Below, piece by piece: positions 1-8,440 of a stretch of DNA of 17,816 nucleotides. Location of the stretch: contig DYJV01000048.1 in NCBI GenBank assembly GCA_020722945.1, positions 1 through 17,816 of the forward strand. The letters run 5' to 3'. The notes below the pieces were generated by a model. The model saw only the letters and a program-made list of their open reading frames with translations, was not told the origin of the DNA and did no database searches. Position numbers and translations under genes: made by a program. Within the stretch, counting starts at the first letter, position 1, and the number at the start of each line of letters is the position of its first letter. The DNA comes from Candidatus Methylomirabilis sp. Its GTDB lineage: Bacteria; DYJV01.

Positions 1-2
1 AT

Positions 3-90
3 TGAGAATTATTTTTTTAAAAAAACTATAACACTCAAGGCAAAAATAAACCCTCCTTGCTTTTATCTTTTTTCCTGTTCTAAACACTAA
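3..90. repeat. Degenerate intergenic repeat, copy 1
   Basis: This stretch matches 244-328 with a few substitutions and small gaps. The shared order is a TGAG start, a T/A run, AAAACTATAA, a CAAGG or CAAGGT block, AAAAATAAA, a TTGCTTTTATC block, TTTTTTCCTGTT and TAAACACTAA. The likeness continues more loosely to about 115 (TAACAACTATTTTT). It does not look like coding sequence and has no transposase, so an intergenic dispersed repeat or decayed miniature element is the best description. Confidence 0.7.
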
Positions 91-142
91 AAGCTATTAA
101 ATAACAACTATTTTTCATCCCCATCTACTCAAAGGAGTGGTT

Positions 143-188
143 AATTCCCCTCTTTGGAGGGGTGGCACCGTCAGGTGACGGGGTGGTC
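143..188 (+). repeat. GC-rich hairpin repeat, forward copy
   Basis: A block running from AATTCCCCTC through GGAGGGGTGGCACC and GGTGACGGGGTGGTC. CCCCTC and GAGGGG form one short stem, and CACCGTCAGGTG can form a second. The block is GC-rich in otherwise AT-rich surroundings. Its reverse complement, slightly diverged, lies at 414-461. Blocks like this are a familiar class of dispersed palindromic intergenic repeats; that comparison is from general knowledge. Confidence 0.75.
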
Positions 189-243
189 TTTTCTTTTGTA
201 TTTTGTCTTTGTTTCTTTCCCACAGCCTTCAGACTGTTCCTTT

Positions 244-328
244 TGAGGGAAATTTTTAAAAAACTATAATACCCAAGGTAAAAATAAAACCTCTTTGCTT
301 TTATCTTTTTTCCTGTTATAAACACTAA
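244..328. repeat. Degenerate intergenic repeat, copy 2
   Basis: Direct-orientation partner of 3-90, about 85 bases, with the same block order. It is followed by a short tandem stretch of TAAACAC and CTAACAA units (about 318-348), which corresponds to a similar tail after copy 1 and again near 700-720. The copies differ enough that the duplication is not recent. Confidence 0.7.
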
Positions 329-413
329 ACACTAACAACTAACAACTATTTTTTCCCACCCATATCTTTTCGATTTATGGGGTAAACTATTTTGAGATAT
401 CAGACACTCTTTT

Positions 414-461
414 GACCACCCCGTCAGGCTCTGCCTGCCACCCCTCCGAAGGAGGGGAATT
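414..461 (-). repeat. GC-rich hairpin repeat, inverted copy
   Basis: Read on the minus strand, this block gives AATTCCCCTCC, a GGAGGGGTGGC segment, AGGCAGAGCCT, then GACGGGGTGGTC, so it is an inverted counterpart of 143-188. The central palindrome differs in sequence (AGGCAGAGCCT against CACCGTCAGGTG) while the base pairing is kept, as expected if the structure matters. Partial pieces of the same family follow at about 476-492 (GCGGCGGGGTGGTC) and 543-555. Confidence 0.75.
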
Positions 462-827
462 TTAAAAAAATAATAACAGCGGCGGGGTGGTCTTTTTTTT
501 ATTCCCCTCTTTTGATGTGAATTTTTAAAAAAACTGTAACATCAGCGGGGAGGTTTATTTTTATTTTTTTTCTTTCTTTTTATTTTTTAGTTTTTCCCTT
601 CAGCCTTACACCTTCAGCCTACTCTTCTTTCAGGAGGGTTAAATCTTTTTCTCTTTATTTTTTGTTTTTCTACTTACTTTTCTTTTTCTCTTTTGTCTAA
701 ACAGTAATAACTAACAACTTAAAAATATTTTTCCCCTATTAATGTGTAAAAACCCCAAGTAAAAACTATTAAAAAGCTCTACCTAAAATGTTAATAATTT
801 TATATTGTTAAATTTTGAAGAAAGATT

Positions 828-3800
828 TCATATCTTAAATATATCAAGCACTTCATCTTTACTTAAATTGCTCAGCCAGTTTTCACCTATGCTAACTGTT
901 AAATCTGCTAACTCTTTTTTTGATTTAATTATGGCATCTATTTTCTCTTCAAAACTGTTTTTAGTAATGAGTCTATGGACAGTTACATTTTTATCTTGAC
1001 CAATTCTGAATGCTCTATCAGTTGCCTGATTCTCAACAGCAGGATTAAACCAGAGGTCATAGTGTATAACATGATTTGCCTCCGTGAGATTGAGACCAAC
1101 TCCTGCTGCTTTTAGCGATAATATAAAAATTTTCTTCTCCTGTTTATTTTTAAATTCAGCAACTACATTATCTCTTTTTACTTTAGAAAGTCTACCATGC
1201 AGATAAAGAGGAGTTGTTTTAAACTCATTTTCTATCATTTCCATTAAAATATCAGCCATTTCAGTATATTGTGTAAATATCAATACTTTCTCCTCTCTTT
1301 CAAGAATCGTAGATAAAATTGTCAAAAGGAGTTGAGCCTTACCTGATAATAAAGGGGAGATAGGGCTTGTTTTATCAAAATTTCTGGGGTGATTGCATAT
1401 CTGTTTTAATGATGTGATAAGTTTGAATATCTCTCCTTTTAAATTCTCATCCATATTTAGTTTATCAGTTGTCTCATCTACTGTAGCCTTATAAAGTGCA
1501 ACTTGCTCAGGAGTCATAGATGCAAGCTCATCAATGACAATTTTTTCAGGAAGGTCTGAAATGATATTTTTATCAGTTTTTAATCTTCTTAACATAAATG
1601 GTGCTGTTATCTTCTTTAATGCCTCTGATGACGATATATCTTTGTAGACCTGTATAGGTTTAGCATATCTATTTGAGAAATCGTTGTGGGTTCCTAAAAA
1701 TCCCGGAAATGAAAAATTGAAAATACTCCATAGTTCACTCAGATTATTTTCAACCGGTGTCCCACTTAATGCTATTTTATATTTAGATTTTAATGTATTC
1801 ATAGATTTTGTAGTCTTTGCATCGATATTTTTAATATTCTGTGCTTCATCAATAATCAAAAGATCAATATCAAGTTCTTTGAATTTTGCTATATCTCTGG
1901 TAATAATCTGATAAGTGGTTATTATCAAATCTTTTCTGTTGTCGAGCTTCCTTTTGCTGCCATAGTAAATTGAGTATGAAAGTGAAGGAGCAAACTTCTT
2001 CAATTCTGCTTCCCAATTATTCAAAAGAGTAGTAGGCACAACCACTACTCCATTTCTCAGTTGCTCTATCTCTTTTAGGTAAAGTATCACAGCAATTGCC
2101 TGAACAGTTTTCCCAAGTCCCATATCATCTGCCAAAACTACCCCAAAACCATTTAGCAGATTATTTATACTCCACTCTATCCCACTTTTCTGATATTGCC
2201 TCAGTTCAGCATTGAGCAACTTTGGCATATCAATATTTTTAGGTATAAATAATTTGTCTATCTCTTCTTTTGTAAGTGGATCAAAAATAATATTTTGACT
2301 TAATATTTCAGCTAAAATATCAAATTTACTAAATTTTGGTTTCTCGGTATCCAAAGATATAATTTTCTCTGCTTCTTTCGGATCGATAATAACAAAATGC
2401 TCTTTAAATTTTATAAAATCACTCTTTTTCGAAACAAGTCTTTTAAACTCTTCAAGGGAAAGCTCATAATCACCAAGCATTACTTTATAGTCAAAATCGA
2501 GTAAATTGTTAAGATTTAAGAATGATATACTACCACTTTTCAATTTTTTAGAAGCTTTTAAAATAGGTTTTGGACGGAGAAGAGTCATTAGCTCTTTCGG
2601 TAAAATTATCTGAAATCCAAGATTTAGAAGAAACTCTTTAGAATAAGTCAAAAATTCCTTAAGTCTCTCTTTTTTTAATTCAACTATCTCATATTCTTTC
2701 AGTTTATCAATCTCTTCTAAAAGAGGTTTAAAGAGGTTAAGATATTTTAGTATCTCAATTTTGTTGGAATATTTCAATGCTTGATTAAGAAGTTTATCAT
2801 CTATGAATATTTTAAGAAAATAATCTTTATTATTTTGAGAGTCTATCATGAGTTTGGGGAGAAATGGTGCATTTTTTATATTGAAGATTTCATAGCTGTT
2901 GTCTATACTCCTTGCAAGTGTTGCACCAAAAAATGTAGATAACGGGATCTCTTTACAAGAAAAAATAATATTTGATAGCTTTTTATCTTGTTCTTTCCCT
3001 TTTGCTGGAACAAAATTTATTTCATTTGCTAAATTTGATAAAATTGAAGATATGATAAAATCTGTCTGGCTCTTTTGTGTAAAATATTCACCCTTTTTAA
3101 GGGTATCTAATTTTAAGATTTGAGGGGTAAAAGAGTATAATATCTCCAATTTTTTATTTAATTCTTCAAGACATCCAAGTGGTTTGAGAATTGTCCTATA
3201 CTTCTGCTCATAAACAGTTACATCAAATATATACGCATTTTCCTTTATCACATTATATATGAAGGAAAAGAGATTAAACAGATAGTAGTATGAATCACTC
3301 CCTCTACTGCTTTTAAAAGAGAGAAAAATTTTTGCTGTCTCTACTACTCCCAATAAAAGTTGATCTTGATCATAAAGCCAATTTTTTGTGTCTCTCCCTT
3401 TTAATTTTTTAATAAATTTGGACTTGATAGCAAAACAAGGGTTTTTAATGAAAGGGATAAAATCTATCTCTGATTCTTTAAATACTTGCTCCCATACATC
3501 ATTCTCCTCTGGAAAAAGTGGTGATAAACGGAAAATAGCTTCCCTTCTGAAATATTTGTAAAATTCTAAATGAAGTTCTCTAAAATCTTTTGTGAGGTAA
3601 GGAACTTTTTGAGGCAACATAGAGATTATAAAAGGGAGATAGTCATTTTTCTCTGTATACTCAAAATCAACTCTTGACAGATGCGGTATATTTTTGGTGG
3701 TAGATAAATATATTGGCGGAGTGATTTCAACTATATTTTTTATTTTGAACTCTCTTTTGAGATCAAGCCCTCTAATCTCAAAAATAAGAAAAGGGTTCTT

Positions 3801-4238
3801 GTCTATCTCGTTTATAATTATAAAATATAATGCTGCAATATGTTTGCAAGGGTCTCCCCAATCAGGGCAAGAACAATCTCTCTTCAATGTATCCCAATCT
3901 TTTGGGAATATATCGATCTTCTCTTCTTTTATTTTTTCCAAAAATTCTTCACTCAAATAACCATTAGTTATATCTGCAAGGAAAGAGGGGTTGATATTTA
4001 TAATATCTTTAATTTTTTTGGTGGAATCATCATCAAATGGTGTAAAGTGAATATACGCCTTATACAACCTCTGCCCCTGAATTTTTGCATAAATCTTTCC
4101 ATCTTTAATATTTATACTTTTTACATTACCCTGCTTGGCATAAATTTTTCCCCTGTTGAGTCTTTTTGGATCAGCATAGTAATGGCTTGTCAGAGCATCA
4201 AGAAAAAGTTTCCCCCAAGGTGTTGTCCCAAAATTCAT
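828..4238 (-). CDS. SWIM zinc-finger SNF2-family helicase/ATPase
   Basis: This is an 1136-residue cytoplasmic DNA-dependent ATPase of the bacterial SWI2/SNF2 class, which translocates on DNA and remodels protein-DNA complexes; the exact target is unknown. A SWIM zinc finger sits at residues 122-133 (C122, C124, C131, H133). A long poorly conserved middle section (about 200-640) resembles the helicase-associated region of this class. The motor follows: Walker A DMGLGKT at 705-711, DEAQ at 797-800, SGTPVENN at 825-832, an AGVGLNL motif near 1045-1051 and QATDRAFRIGQ at 1071-1081. The length is normal for SWIM-SNF2 proteins and no motif is missing. The start is supported by AAGAGG at 4245-4250, six bases upstream of the ATG. 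The gene stands alone, with large non-coding stretches on both sides. Family assignment is firm; biological role is open. Confidence 0.95.
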   Translation of the reverse strand: MNFGTTPWGKLFLDALTSHYYADPKRLNRGKIYAKQGNVKSINIKDGKIYAKIQGQRLYKAYIHFTPFDDDSTKKIKDIININPSFLADITNGYLSEEFLEKIKEEKIDIFPKDWDTLKRDCSCPDWGDPCKHIAALYFIIINEIDKNPFLIFEIRGLDLKREFKIKNIVEITPPIYLSTTKNIPHLSRVDFEYTEKNDYLPFIISMLPQKVPYLTKDFRELHLEFYKYFRREAIFRLSPLFPEENDVWEQVFKESEIDFIPFIKNPCFAIKSKFIKKLKGRDTKNWLYDQDQLLLGVVETAKIFLSFKSSRGSDSYYYLFNLFSFIYNVIKENAYIFDVTVYEQKYRTILKPLGCLEELNKKLEILYSFTPQILKLDTLKKGEYFTQKSQTDFIISSILSNLANEINFVPAKGKEQDKKLSNIIFSCKEIPLSTFFGATLARSIDNSYEIFNIKNAPFLPKLMIDSQNNKDYFLKIFIDDKLLNQALKYSNKIEILKYLNLFKPLLEEIDKLKEYEIVELKKERLKEFLTYSKEFLLNLGFQIILPKELMTLLRPKPILKASKKLKSGSISFLNLNNLLDFDYKVMLGDYELSLEEFKRLVSKKSDFIKFKEHFVIIDPKEAEKIISLDTEKPKFSKFDILAEILSQNIIFDPLTKEEIDKLFIPKNIDMPKLLNAELRQYQKSGIEWSINNLLNGFGVVLADDMGLGKTVQAIAVILYLKEIEQLRNGVVVVPTTLLNNWEAELKKFAPSLSYSIYYGSKRKLDNRKDLIITTYQIITRDIAKFKELDIDLLIIDEAQNIKNIDAKTTKSMNTLKSKYKIALSGTPVENNLSELWSIFNFSFPGFLGTHNDFSNRYAKPIQVYKDISSSEALKKITAPFMLRRLKTDKNIISDLPEKIVIDELASMTPEQVALYKATVDETTDKLNMDENLKGEIFKLITSLKQICNHPRNFDKTSPISPLLSGKAQLLLTILSTILEREEKVLIFTQYTEMADILMEMIENEFKTTPLYLHGRLSKVKRDNVVAEFKNKQEKKIFILSLKAAGVGLNLTEANHVIHYDLWFNPAVENQATDRAFRIGQDKNVTVHRLITKNSFEEKIDAIIKSKKELADLTVSIGENWLSNLSKDEVLDIFKI

Positions 4239-4470
4239 TAGATACCTCTTAAATGTTTTGATTTTTTGAAGCTATCTCAAAAAAGATTTATCATCCATAA
4301 CCTATATTTTAGAAAAGAGATAAAAAGATTTTATCTTATACTGTTATTCAAATGGGAAATTAAATCTTTCCACAGAAGTTAAAAAATAATTTAAAATTAA
4401 TAGTTTAAACCCAAAATTTTGTCAAAATTTGATAATTTAATTGATATTATTAAATACTAAATTTGATTTA

Positions 4471-4517
4471 CTGTGTGTTGCCTGCAAATAGATCTGCATA
4501 TGCTTATTAGCACACAG
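4471..4517. repeat. Spaced inverted repeat CTGTGTG/CACACAG
   Basis: A perfect 7-base inverted repeat with a 33-base interval that itself contains the palindrome GCATATGC (4496-4503). It stands out as a more GC-balanced island in a very AT-rich gap. It could be the stem of a small structured RNA or a pair of protein-binding half sites. The sequence does not decide between these, and chance is possible. Confidence 0.35.
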
Positions 4518-4838
4518 ATAGATAGAGCAGATAGGTGGTTATACTACAATTTTTTAAAACTACCTGTTTAATAGAGTTATTCTGTATATTTTTTTAACAA
4601 GGTTGGCTCAACAATAATCTTTTAAAATCTCAAGGTGTATTTGTATTGTTAATTACGAATTGGTTTTCAAGTAAACATCAAAGAAATTTTTGAATCTCTG
4701 ATTATTTACATTGAGTCAAAATAGATATTTTCTTGGAAAAATAAAAATTTAACCTGCACACCCACCACTTACCCAGCATCCTCATTTCTCTCTATAAAGA
4801 ACATCAGTGGTGATATATCTAATAAATCAGAATATTTG

Positions 4839-4861
4839 ACTGAATTTAAAATTTGTTCAGT
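4839..4861 (-). terminator. Weak hairpin downstream of rnfE
   Basis: ACTGAA and TTCAGT form a 6-base stem with an 11-base AT loop, about 30 bases after the rnfE stop codon. It is in the place where the operon's terminator would be expected, but it is AT-rich and lacks a T run on the minus strand. Treat it as a candidate only. The larger CACCACT/AGTGGTG inverted repeat further on is the alternative. Confidence 0.25.
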
Positions 4862-4892
4862 TAATCACCCCATACAAACAGCTAAATAAATG

Positions 4893-5480
4893 TTACTTCC
4901 TCTCCAATTTATTCATAAGAGCCATCAAAAACCCAAGTGCCAAAAAAGCTCCTGGTGGAAGAATAAGAATAATAAAAGCAGGGAATGATTCGGGTAGAAT
5001 ACTGCATCCAAATATTGTCCCATTTCCCAAAATCTCCCTTACAGCACCCAAAATAGTTAGAGAGAGGGTAAATCCCAGCCCTATCCCAAGTCCATCAAAC
5101 ATTGAAGATATCACCCCATTTTTTGAGGCAAATGCTTCTGCTCTCCCAAGAATAATACAGTTTACAACTATCAAAGGGATAAAGAGTCCGAGAGTTTTGT
5201 GAAGCTGATAAAAATATCCTGCCATTATCAGATCTATTATGGTAACAAATGCAGCTATGATAACTACAAAAGCAGGGATCCTGACTTTATTGGGAATAAT
5301 ATTTCTTACAATTGATATAGCAATATTAGAGAAAACAAGGACAAAAGCAGTAGCAAGCCCCATACCTATACCATTTATTGCTGAGGTAGTAACCGCAAGG
5401 GTTGGACACATACCGAGCACTAATTTGAATGTAGGATTTAATTCAATAAAACCTTTAAAGAAATCTTTTGAATAACTCAT
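4893..5480 (-). CDS. rnfE: Rnf complex subunit RnfE (RsxE)
   Basis: Integral membrane subunit of the ion-pumping ferredoxin:NAD+ oxidoreductase, 195 residues, the usual length. It pairs with RnfA in the membrane core. Family marks are GMCPTLAVT at 23-31 with Cys25, and VNCIILGRAEAFASKNG at 106-122 with Cys108. In related structures these two cysteines, with their RnfA equivalents, hold an intramembrane iron-sulfur cluster. Six hydrophobic segments are visible. The ATG start has AGGAG at 5487-5491, six bases upstream, and the gene follows rnfG by 12 bases. It is the last gene of the rnfABCDGE order. No truncation or missing residue was seen. Confidence 0.96.
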   Translation of the reverse strand: MSYSKDFFKGFIELNPTFKLVLGMCPTLAVTTSAINGIGMGLATAFVLVFSNIAISIVRNIIPNKVRIPAFVVIIAAFVTIIDLIMAGYFYQLHKTLGLFIPLIVVNCIILGRAEAFASKNGVISSMFDGLGIGLGFTLSLTILGAVREILGNGTIFGCSILPESFPAFIILILPPGAFLALGFLMALMNKLERK

Positions 5481-5492
5481 CAGTTTCTCCTA

Positions 5493-6068
5493 TTAATTTG
5501 TGAGAATTTTAGACTTGTTTTCAGTGTAAAATTTTAAAGCCTGATACACTGCAGAGGTAACAGCTCTTGGAGAAATAGTGGCACCAGCTATCTGATCAAT
5601 ATCCCCACCATCTTTCTTTACTTTCCATTTGCTATTATTCATATTTTTACCATCAAACTGCTTTAAAAATTTAGTTTCTGAAATTTTTGCACCAAGACCT
5701 GGGGTCTCAGTCATAGAGAGGATGACAACCTTAAAAACAGAATCATTGGCACTATTTACTCCAACCATTATATCAATTGCCCCACTATAACCTGCTGGGG
5801 AGGAAGATTTAAGAGCAATCCCTGTAAATTTACCACTTTGATCTTTACCTACGTAAATATCTCTATTTCCCAAAACAACCTTATCTTTGAGAGGATCATT
5901 TACAGTAGCAGTAGGTAAAACAGATTTTATAGCTTTTATCATCTCAAGTCTTTTCTGCTGCTCAATAGGTTCTTTTGTCATATTGTAAACATTGGCAAGT
6001 CCAAAAGCGGCAACAATGCATATAACAGTCAATACAACAACCATTTTTATTATACTATCTTGCTTCAC
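5493..6068 (-). CDS. rnfG: Rnf complex subunit RnfG, flavin-carrying
   Basis: This subunit is anchored by one N-terminal membrane helix (about 8-26) and exposes a domain outside the membrane that carries covalently bound FMN. It has 191 residues, normal for the family. TETPGLGAK at 120-128 and DQIAGATIS at 158-166 are visible. The latter fits the flavinylation signature Dxx(S/T)GAT, with Asp158 and acceptor Thr164 kept and the serine position replaced by Ala161. FMN attachment needs an ApbE-type transferase, which is not encoded in this window. The start is a GTG (6066-6068) preceded five bases away by a full AGGAGG (6074-6079), which makes this start convincing. It lies 15 bases after rnfD. 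Confidence 0.95.
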   Translation of the reverse strand: MKQDSIIKMVVVLTVICIVAAFGLANVYNMTKEPIEQQKRLEMIKAIKSVLPTATVNDPLKDKVVLGNRDIYVGKDQSGKFTGIALKSSSPAGYSGAIDIMVGVNSANDSVFKVVILSMTETPGLGAKISETKFLKQFDGKNMNNSKWKVKKDGGDIDQIAGATISPRAVTSAVYQALKFYTENKSKILTN

Positions 6069-6083
6069 AAAAGCCTCCTGAAA

Positions 6084-7073
6084 TTATTTTAAGGTGTAAC
6101 CAAATTTTTTAGGTTTGGTATATCGGTCTATCAGTGGAACAGTAGCATTCATAAGAAGTATTGCAAAAGAAACCCCTTCAGGGTAGCCGCCCCAAAGTCT
6201 TATTGTAGCAGTAATAATACCACAACCAATTGCAAATATAATCATACCTTTTTCAGTAATAGGAGAAGTAACCATATCTGTAGCCATAAAGAAGGCTCCA
6301 AGCATAAGTCCCCCTGAAAATATATGATACAAAGGATTTATATATACTTGAGAGTTAATCAACCACATTATACCTGTAAAAATAAATACTGTCATAATGA
6401 AGTAAAATGGCACCTGCCACCTTACATAACCACGATAGATAAGATACAATCCACCTGCAACAAGAGCAATAACAGATACTTCACCTATACAACCACCTAC
6501 ATTTCCGATAAATAGATCAAAAAGATTTACACCTTTTGCATTTAAAATTTTCCCATGAAGCATTACATCCTCTTTGACAAGAGCCAAAGGTGTAGCAGAG
6601 GTAACAATATCTGATGAGAAAAACCCTTTTGTAAAATTGGGCTGAAGCCATTTTGTCATCTCAACAGGGAAAGAGATAAGGAGAAAAACTCGTCCAACAA
6701 GAGCAGGATTAAATGGGTTGTAACCTAATCCTCCAAAAACCTGCTTTGCTATTACGATAGATACAACGCTACCCACCAAACATACCCACCATGGTGAGCC
6801 GGGTGGGAGATTGAGTGCAAGTAAAAGACCTGTAAGTATAGCACTCCCATCAAAAGCAGTAACCTTAACTTTTGATGCCTTCTGCCATAAAAATTCAGAT
6901 AAAAGTGAGAATAACGAGCATAAAAAGACAACTTTTAATGCAGGAAATCCAAAAATATATATTCCAATTATTGTTGCCGGTAGCAAAGCTACAATAACAT
7001 TATACATTACAATAGGAATACTCTCCCCGCAATGAACATGAGGGGATGAGCTAAGAAAGAGCTTATCTTCCAT
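6084..7073 (-). CDS. rnfD: Rnf complex subunit RnfD, membrane flavoprotein
   Basis: Polytopic membrane subunit of 329 residues, homologous to NqrB, that takes part in the ion-translocating electron path with RnfG and the RnfA/E core. Seen in the sequence: SPHVHCGESIP near the N terminus, DGSAILTGLLLALNLPP at 75-91, TSATPL at 158-163 with Thr161 as the expected covalent FMN site, ATDMVTSPITEKG at 264-276 and RLWGGYPEG at 292-300. About nine hydrophobic segments are visible. AAAAGGAG at 7079-7086 precedes the ATG by five bases. It follows rnfC by 29 bases. Known family biology supports covalent flavin; the site itself is inferred by position. Confidence 0.96.
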   Translation of the reverse strand: MEDKLFLSSSPHVHCGESIPIVMYNVIVALLPATIIGIYIFGFPALKVVFLCSLFSLLSEFLWQKASKVKVTAFDGSAILTGLLLALNLPPGSPWWVCLVGSVVSIVIAKQVFGGLGYNPFNPALVGRVFLLISFPVEMTKWLQPNFTKGFFSSDIVTSATPLALVKEDVMLHGKILNAKGVNLFDLFIGNVGGCIGEVSVIALVAGGLYLIYRGYVRWQVPFYFIMTVFIFTGIMWLINSQVYINPLYHIFSGGLMLGAFFMATDMVTSPITEKGMIIFAIGCGIITATIRLWGGYPEGVSFAILLMNATVPLIDRYTKPKKFGYTLK

Positions 7074-7102
7074 ACTAACTCCTTTTATCTGTAAAATTAA
7101 AA

Positions 7103-8440
7103 TTATTTAGGTTGCTGCTTAGCTTTGCGTAACTCCATAGCTTTAGCTTTACCAAATTTAAACATTTGAACCAACGGTCTATGTGCAGGGCAGACATAAC
7201 TGCAAGAACCACACTCTATACAGTCTAATACATCATTCTTGTCAGCCTCTTCAAACAATCTTCTCTCAAGAAGTATACTCATTTTACTTGGAACCAAAGA
7301 AGCAGGACAAGCTCTCACACATGAACCACAACTTATACAAGGTGAATAATCTGTCGGCTTTACTTTATCAGGGGGGAGAGCCAAAATCCCTGATGTTCCT
7401 TTGGTAACAGGAATATCAAGTGTATATTGTGCAAAACCTGTCATAGGTCCACCAAATATGATCTTCTTGGCAGATGTTTTGTAACCACCACACTGCTCTA
7501 TAAGTAAAGATGCCAATGTCCCTAATCTTACACGGAAATTTTTAGGTTTTTTAATAGCTTCACCAGATATAGTAGTTACTCTCTCAATTAAAGGTCTTCC
7601 AAATCTAACTGCATCGTAAATTGCAGCAACTGTCCCTGCATTTTGGACTACACATCCAACATTCATAGGGAGTCCACCTGACGGCACTTCTCTATTTGTC
7701 ATTGCTTTTATAAGCTGCTTTTCACCACCTTGTGGGTATTTAACAGGAAGTTCTATAACTTTTACAGGCTGACCCTCAGTCATTCTACTAATTTTTTCGA
7801 TACAATCAGGCTTATTCCCCTCTATCGCAATTATAGCCTCACTGACACCTAATATTTTCATTACTATTTTGGCACCTTCAATAATTTTGTCAGGGTGTTC
7901 AAGCATCAATCGATAGTCAGCAGTGAGATAAAGCTCACATTCAACACCGTTGGTAATGAATGTGTCAATTTTAAAATCCTTCGGAGGAGAAAGTTTAACA
8001 TGAGTAGGAAATGTAGCTCCACCCATCCCAACAATGCCTGCATTTTGAATCATTCCAAGAAGCTCTTTTGGGTCAAGATCAAGATAATTTGGATGTTCAG
8101 AAAAATCAATCTCTTTATATTTACCATCATTTTCTATCTCTATCATAGGAGCATGTATCCCAAAGGGTGCAGCAACAAATTTATCTATTTTCCTCACCCT
8201 GCCTGAAACAGAGCTATGCACAGGAGCAGAGACAAATCCTCCAGCCTCAGCAATCATTTGACCTACTAATACTTCATCACCCTCTTTTACCAAAGACTTT
8301 GAAGGTGCCCCAATATGCTGGCTCAAAGGGAATCTGACTATACCAGATGCCTCAATATCATCTATTTTACTATTTTTACTTAATCCTTTTTTATCATCAG
8401 GATGGACACCCCCCTGAAACTCAAAAACTTTGAAATCCAT
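7103..8440 (-). CDS. rnfC: Rnf complex subunit RnfC, NADH-binding
   Basis: Peripheral cytoplasmic subunit that binds NAD(H) and FMN and carries two [4Fe-4S] clusters; homologous to NqrF-partner/Nuo51-like proteins. About 445 residues, the compact form found in anaerobes, without the long repetitive tail of the enterobacterial protein. FQGGVHP lies near the N terminus and VGMGGATFPT near 137-146, and two ferredoxin motifs follow (Cys368/371/374/378 and Cys407/410/413/417). I chose the ATG at 8438-8440, because GGAG (8447-8450) lies six bases before it. An in-frame ATG at 8452 would overlap that site and has no Shine-Dalgarno of its own; using it adds four residues. The usual ECEPYLT segment reads ECELYLT here. 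Confidence 0.95.
   Translation of the reverse strand: MDFKVFEFQGGVHPDDKKGLSKNSKIDDIEASGIVRFPLSQHIGAPSKSLVKEGDEVLVGQMIAEAGGFVSAPVHSSVSGRVRKIDKFVAAPFGIHAPMIEIENDGKYKEIDFSEHPNYLDLDPKELLGMIQNAGIVGMGGATFPTHVKLSPPKDFKIDTFITNGVECELYLTADYRLMLEHPDKIIEGAKIVMKILGVSEAIIAIEGNKPDCIEKISRMTEGQPVKVIELPVKYPQGGEKQLIKAMTNREVPSGGLPMNVGCVVQNAGTVAAIYDAVRFGRPLIERVTTISGEAIKKPKNFRVRLGTLASLLIEQCGGYKTSAKKIIFGGPMTGFAQYTLDIPVTKGTSGILALPPDKVKPTDYSPCISCGSCVRACPASLVPSKMSILLERRLFEEADKNDVLDCIECGSCSYVCPAHRPLVQMFKFGKAKAMELRKAKQQPK

Larger units (their letters stand above)
1..827. other. Gene-free region built of repeats
   Basis: No credible coding region lies here. The sequence is pyrimidine-rich on this strand, with long T tracts, and consists largely of degenerate copies of an intergenic repeat (about 3-120, 244-350 and a poorer one at about 510-735) with GC-rich hairpin blocks between them. 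The one sizeable open frame, on the minus strand at 125-325, runs through the hairpin block and encodes a low-complexity peptide with a TPSPDGATPP stretch, which is typical of repeat translation and not of a gene. It lies downstream of the helicase gene, whose stop codon is at 828. I see no hairpin with a T tract that would serve convincingly as that gene's terminator. Confidence 0.75.
4239..4892. other. 650-base gap without a gene
   Basis: AT-rich, with stop codons frequent in all frames and no open frame with a ribosome binding site that I would defend. It carries the upstream region of the helicase gene at its left and the downstream region of the rnf operon at its right. Visible structure is limited to spaced inverted repeats: CTGTGTG/CACACAG (4471-4477 with 4511-4517), CACCACT/AGTGGTG (4763-4769 with 4806-4812) and ACTGAA/TTCAGT (4839-4844 with 4856-4861). 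None forms a tRNA or a known riboswitch that I can recognise. A small RNA cannot be excluded. Confidence 0.6.

Noticed and set aside
125-325. A 66-codon open frame on the minus strand in the repeat region
   Set aside because: It is a translation of the GC-rich hairpin repeat (TPSPDGATPP), has low complexity, no convincing ribosome binding site, and no recognisable domain.
301-350. Possible CRISPR-like array of short units (TAAACAC, CTAACAA)
   Set aside because: Units are 7 bases, contiguous and imperfect, without spacers; this is low-complexity sequence.
828-4238. SNF2 helicase as part of a defence system such as DISARM
   Set aside because: No methyltransferase, nuclease or other defence gene adjoins it; it stands alone and its domain layout is that of common chromosomal SWIM-SNF2 proteins.
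3840-4241. A 133-codon open frame on the plus strand opposite the helicase start
   Set aside because: It overlaps the conserved SWIM finger coding region antisense and encodes no recognisable protein.
4471-4517. Possible tRNA or tRNA-like gene in the gap
   Set aside because: The 7-base stem looks like an acceptor arm, but the interval is only 33 bases and has no T-arm or anticodon-arm pattern.
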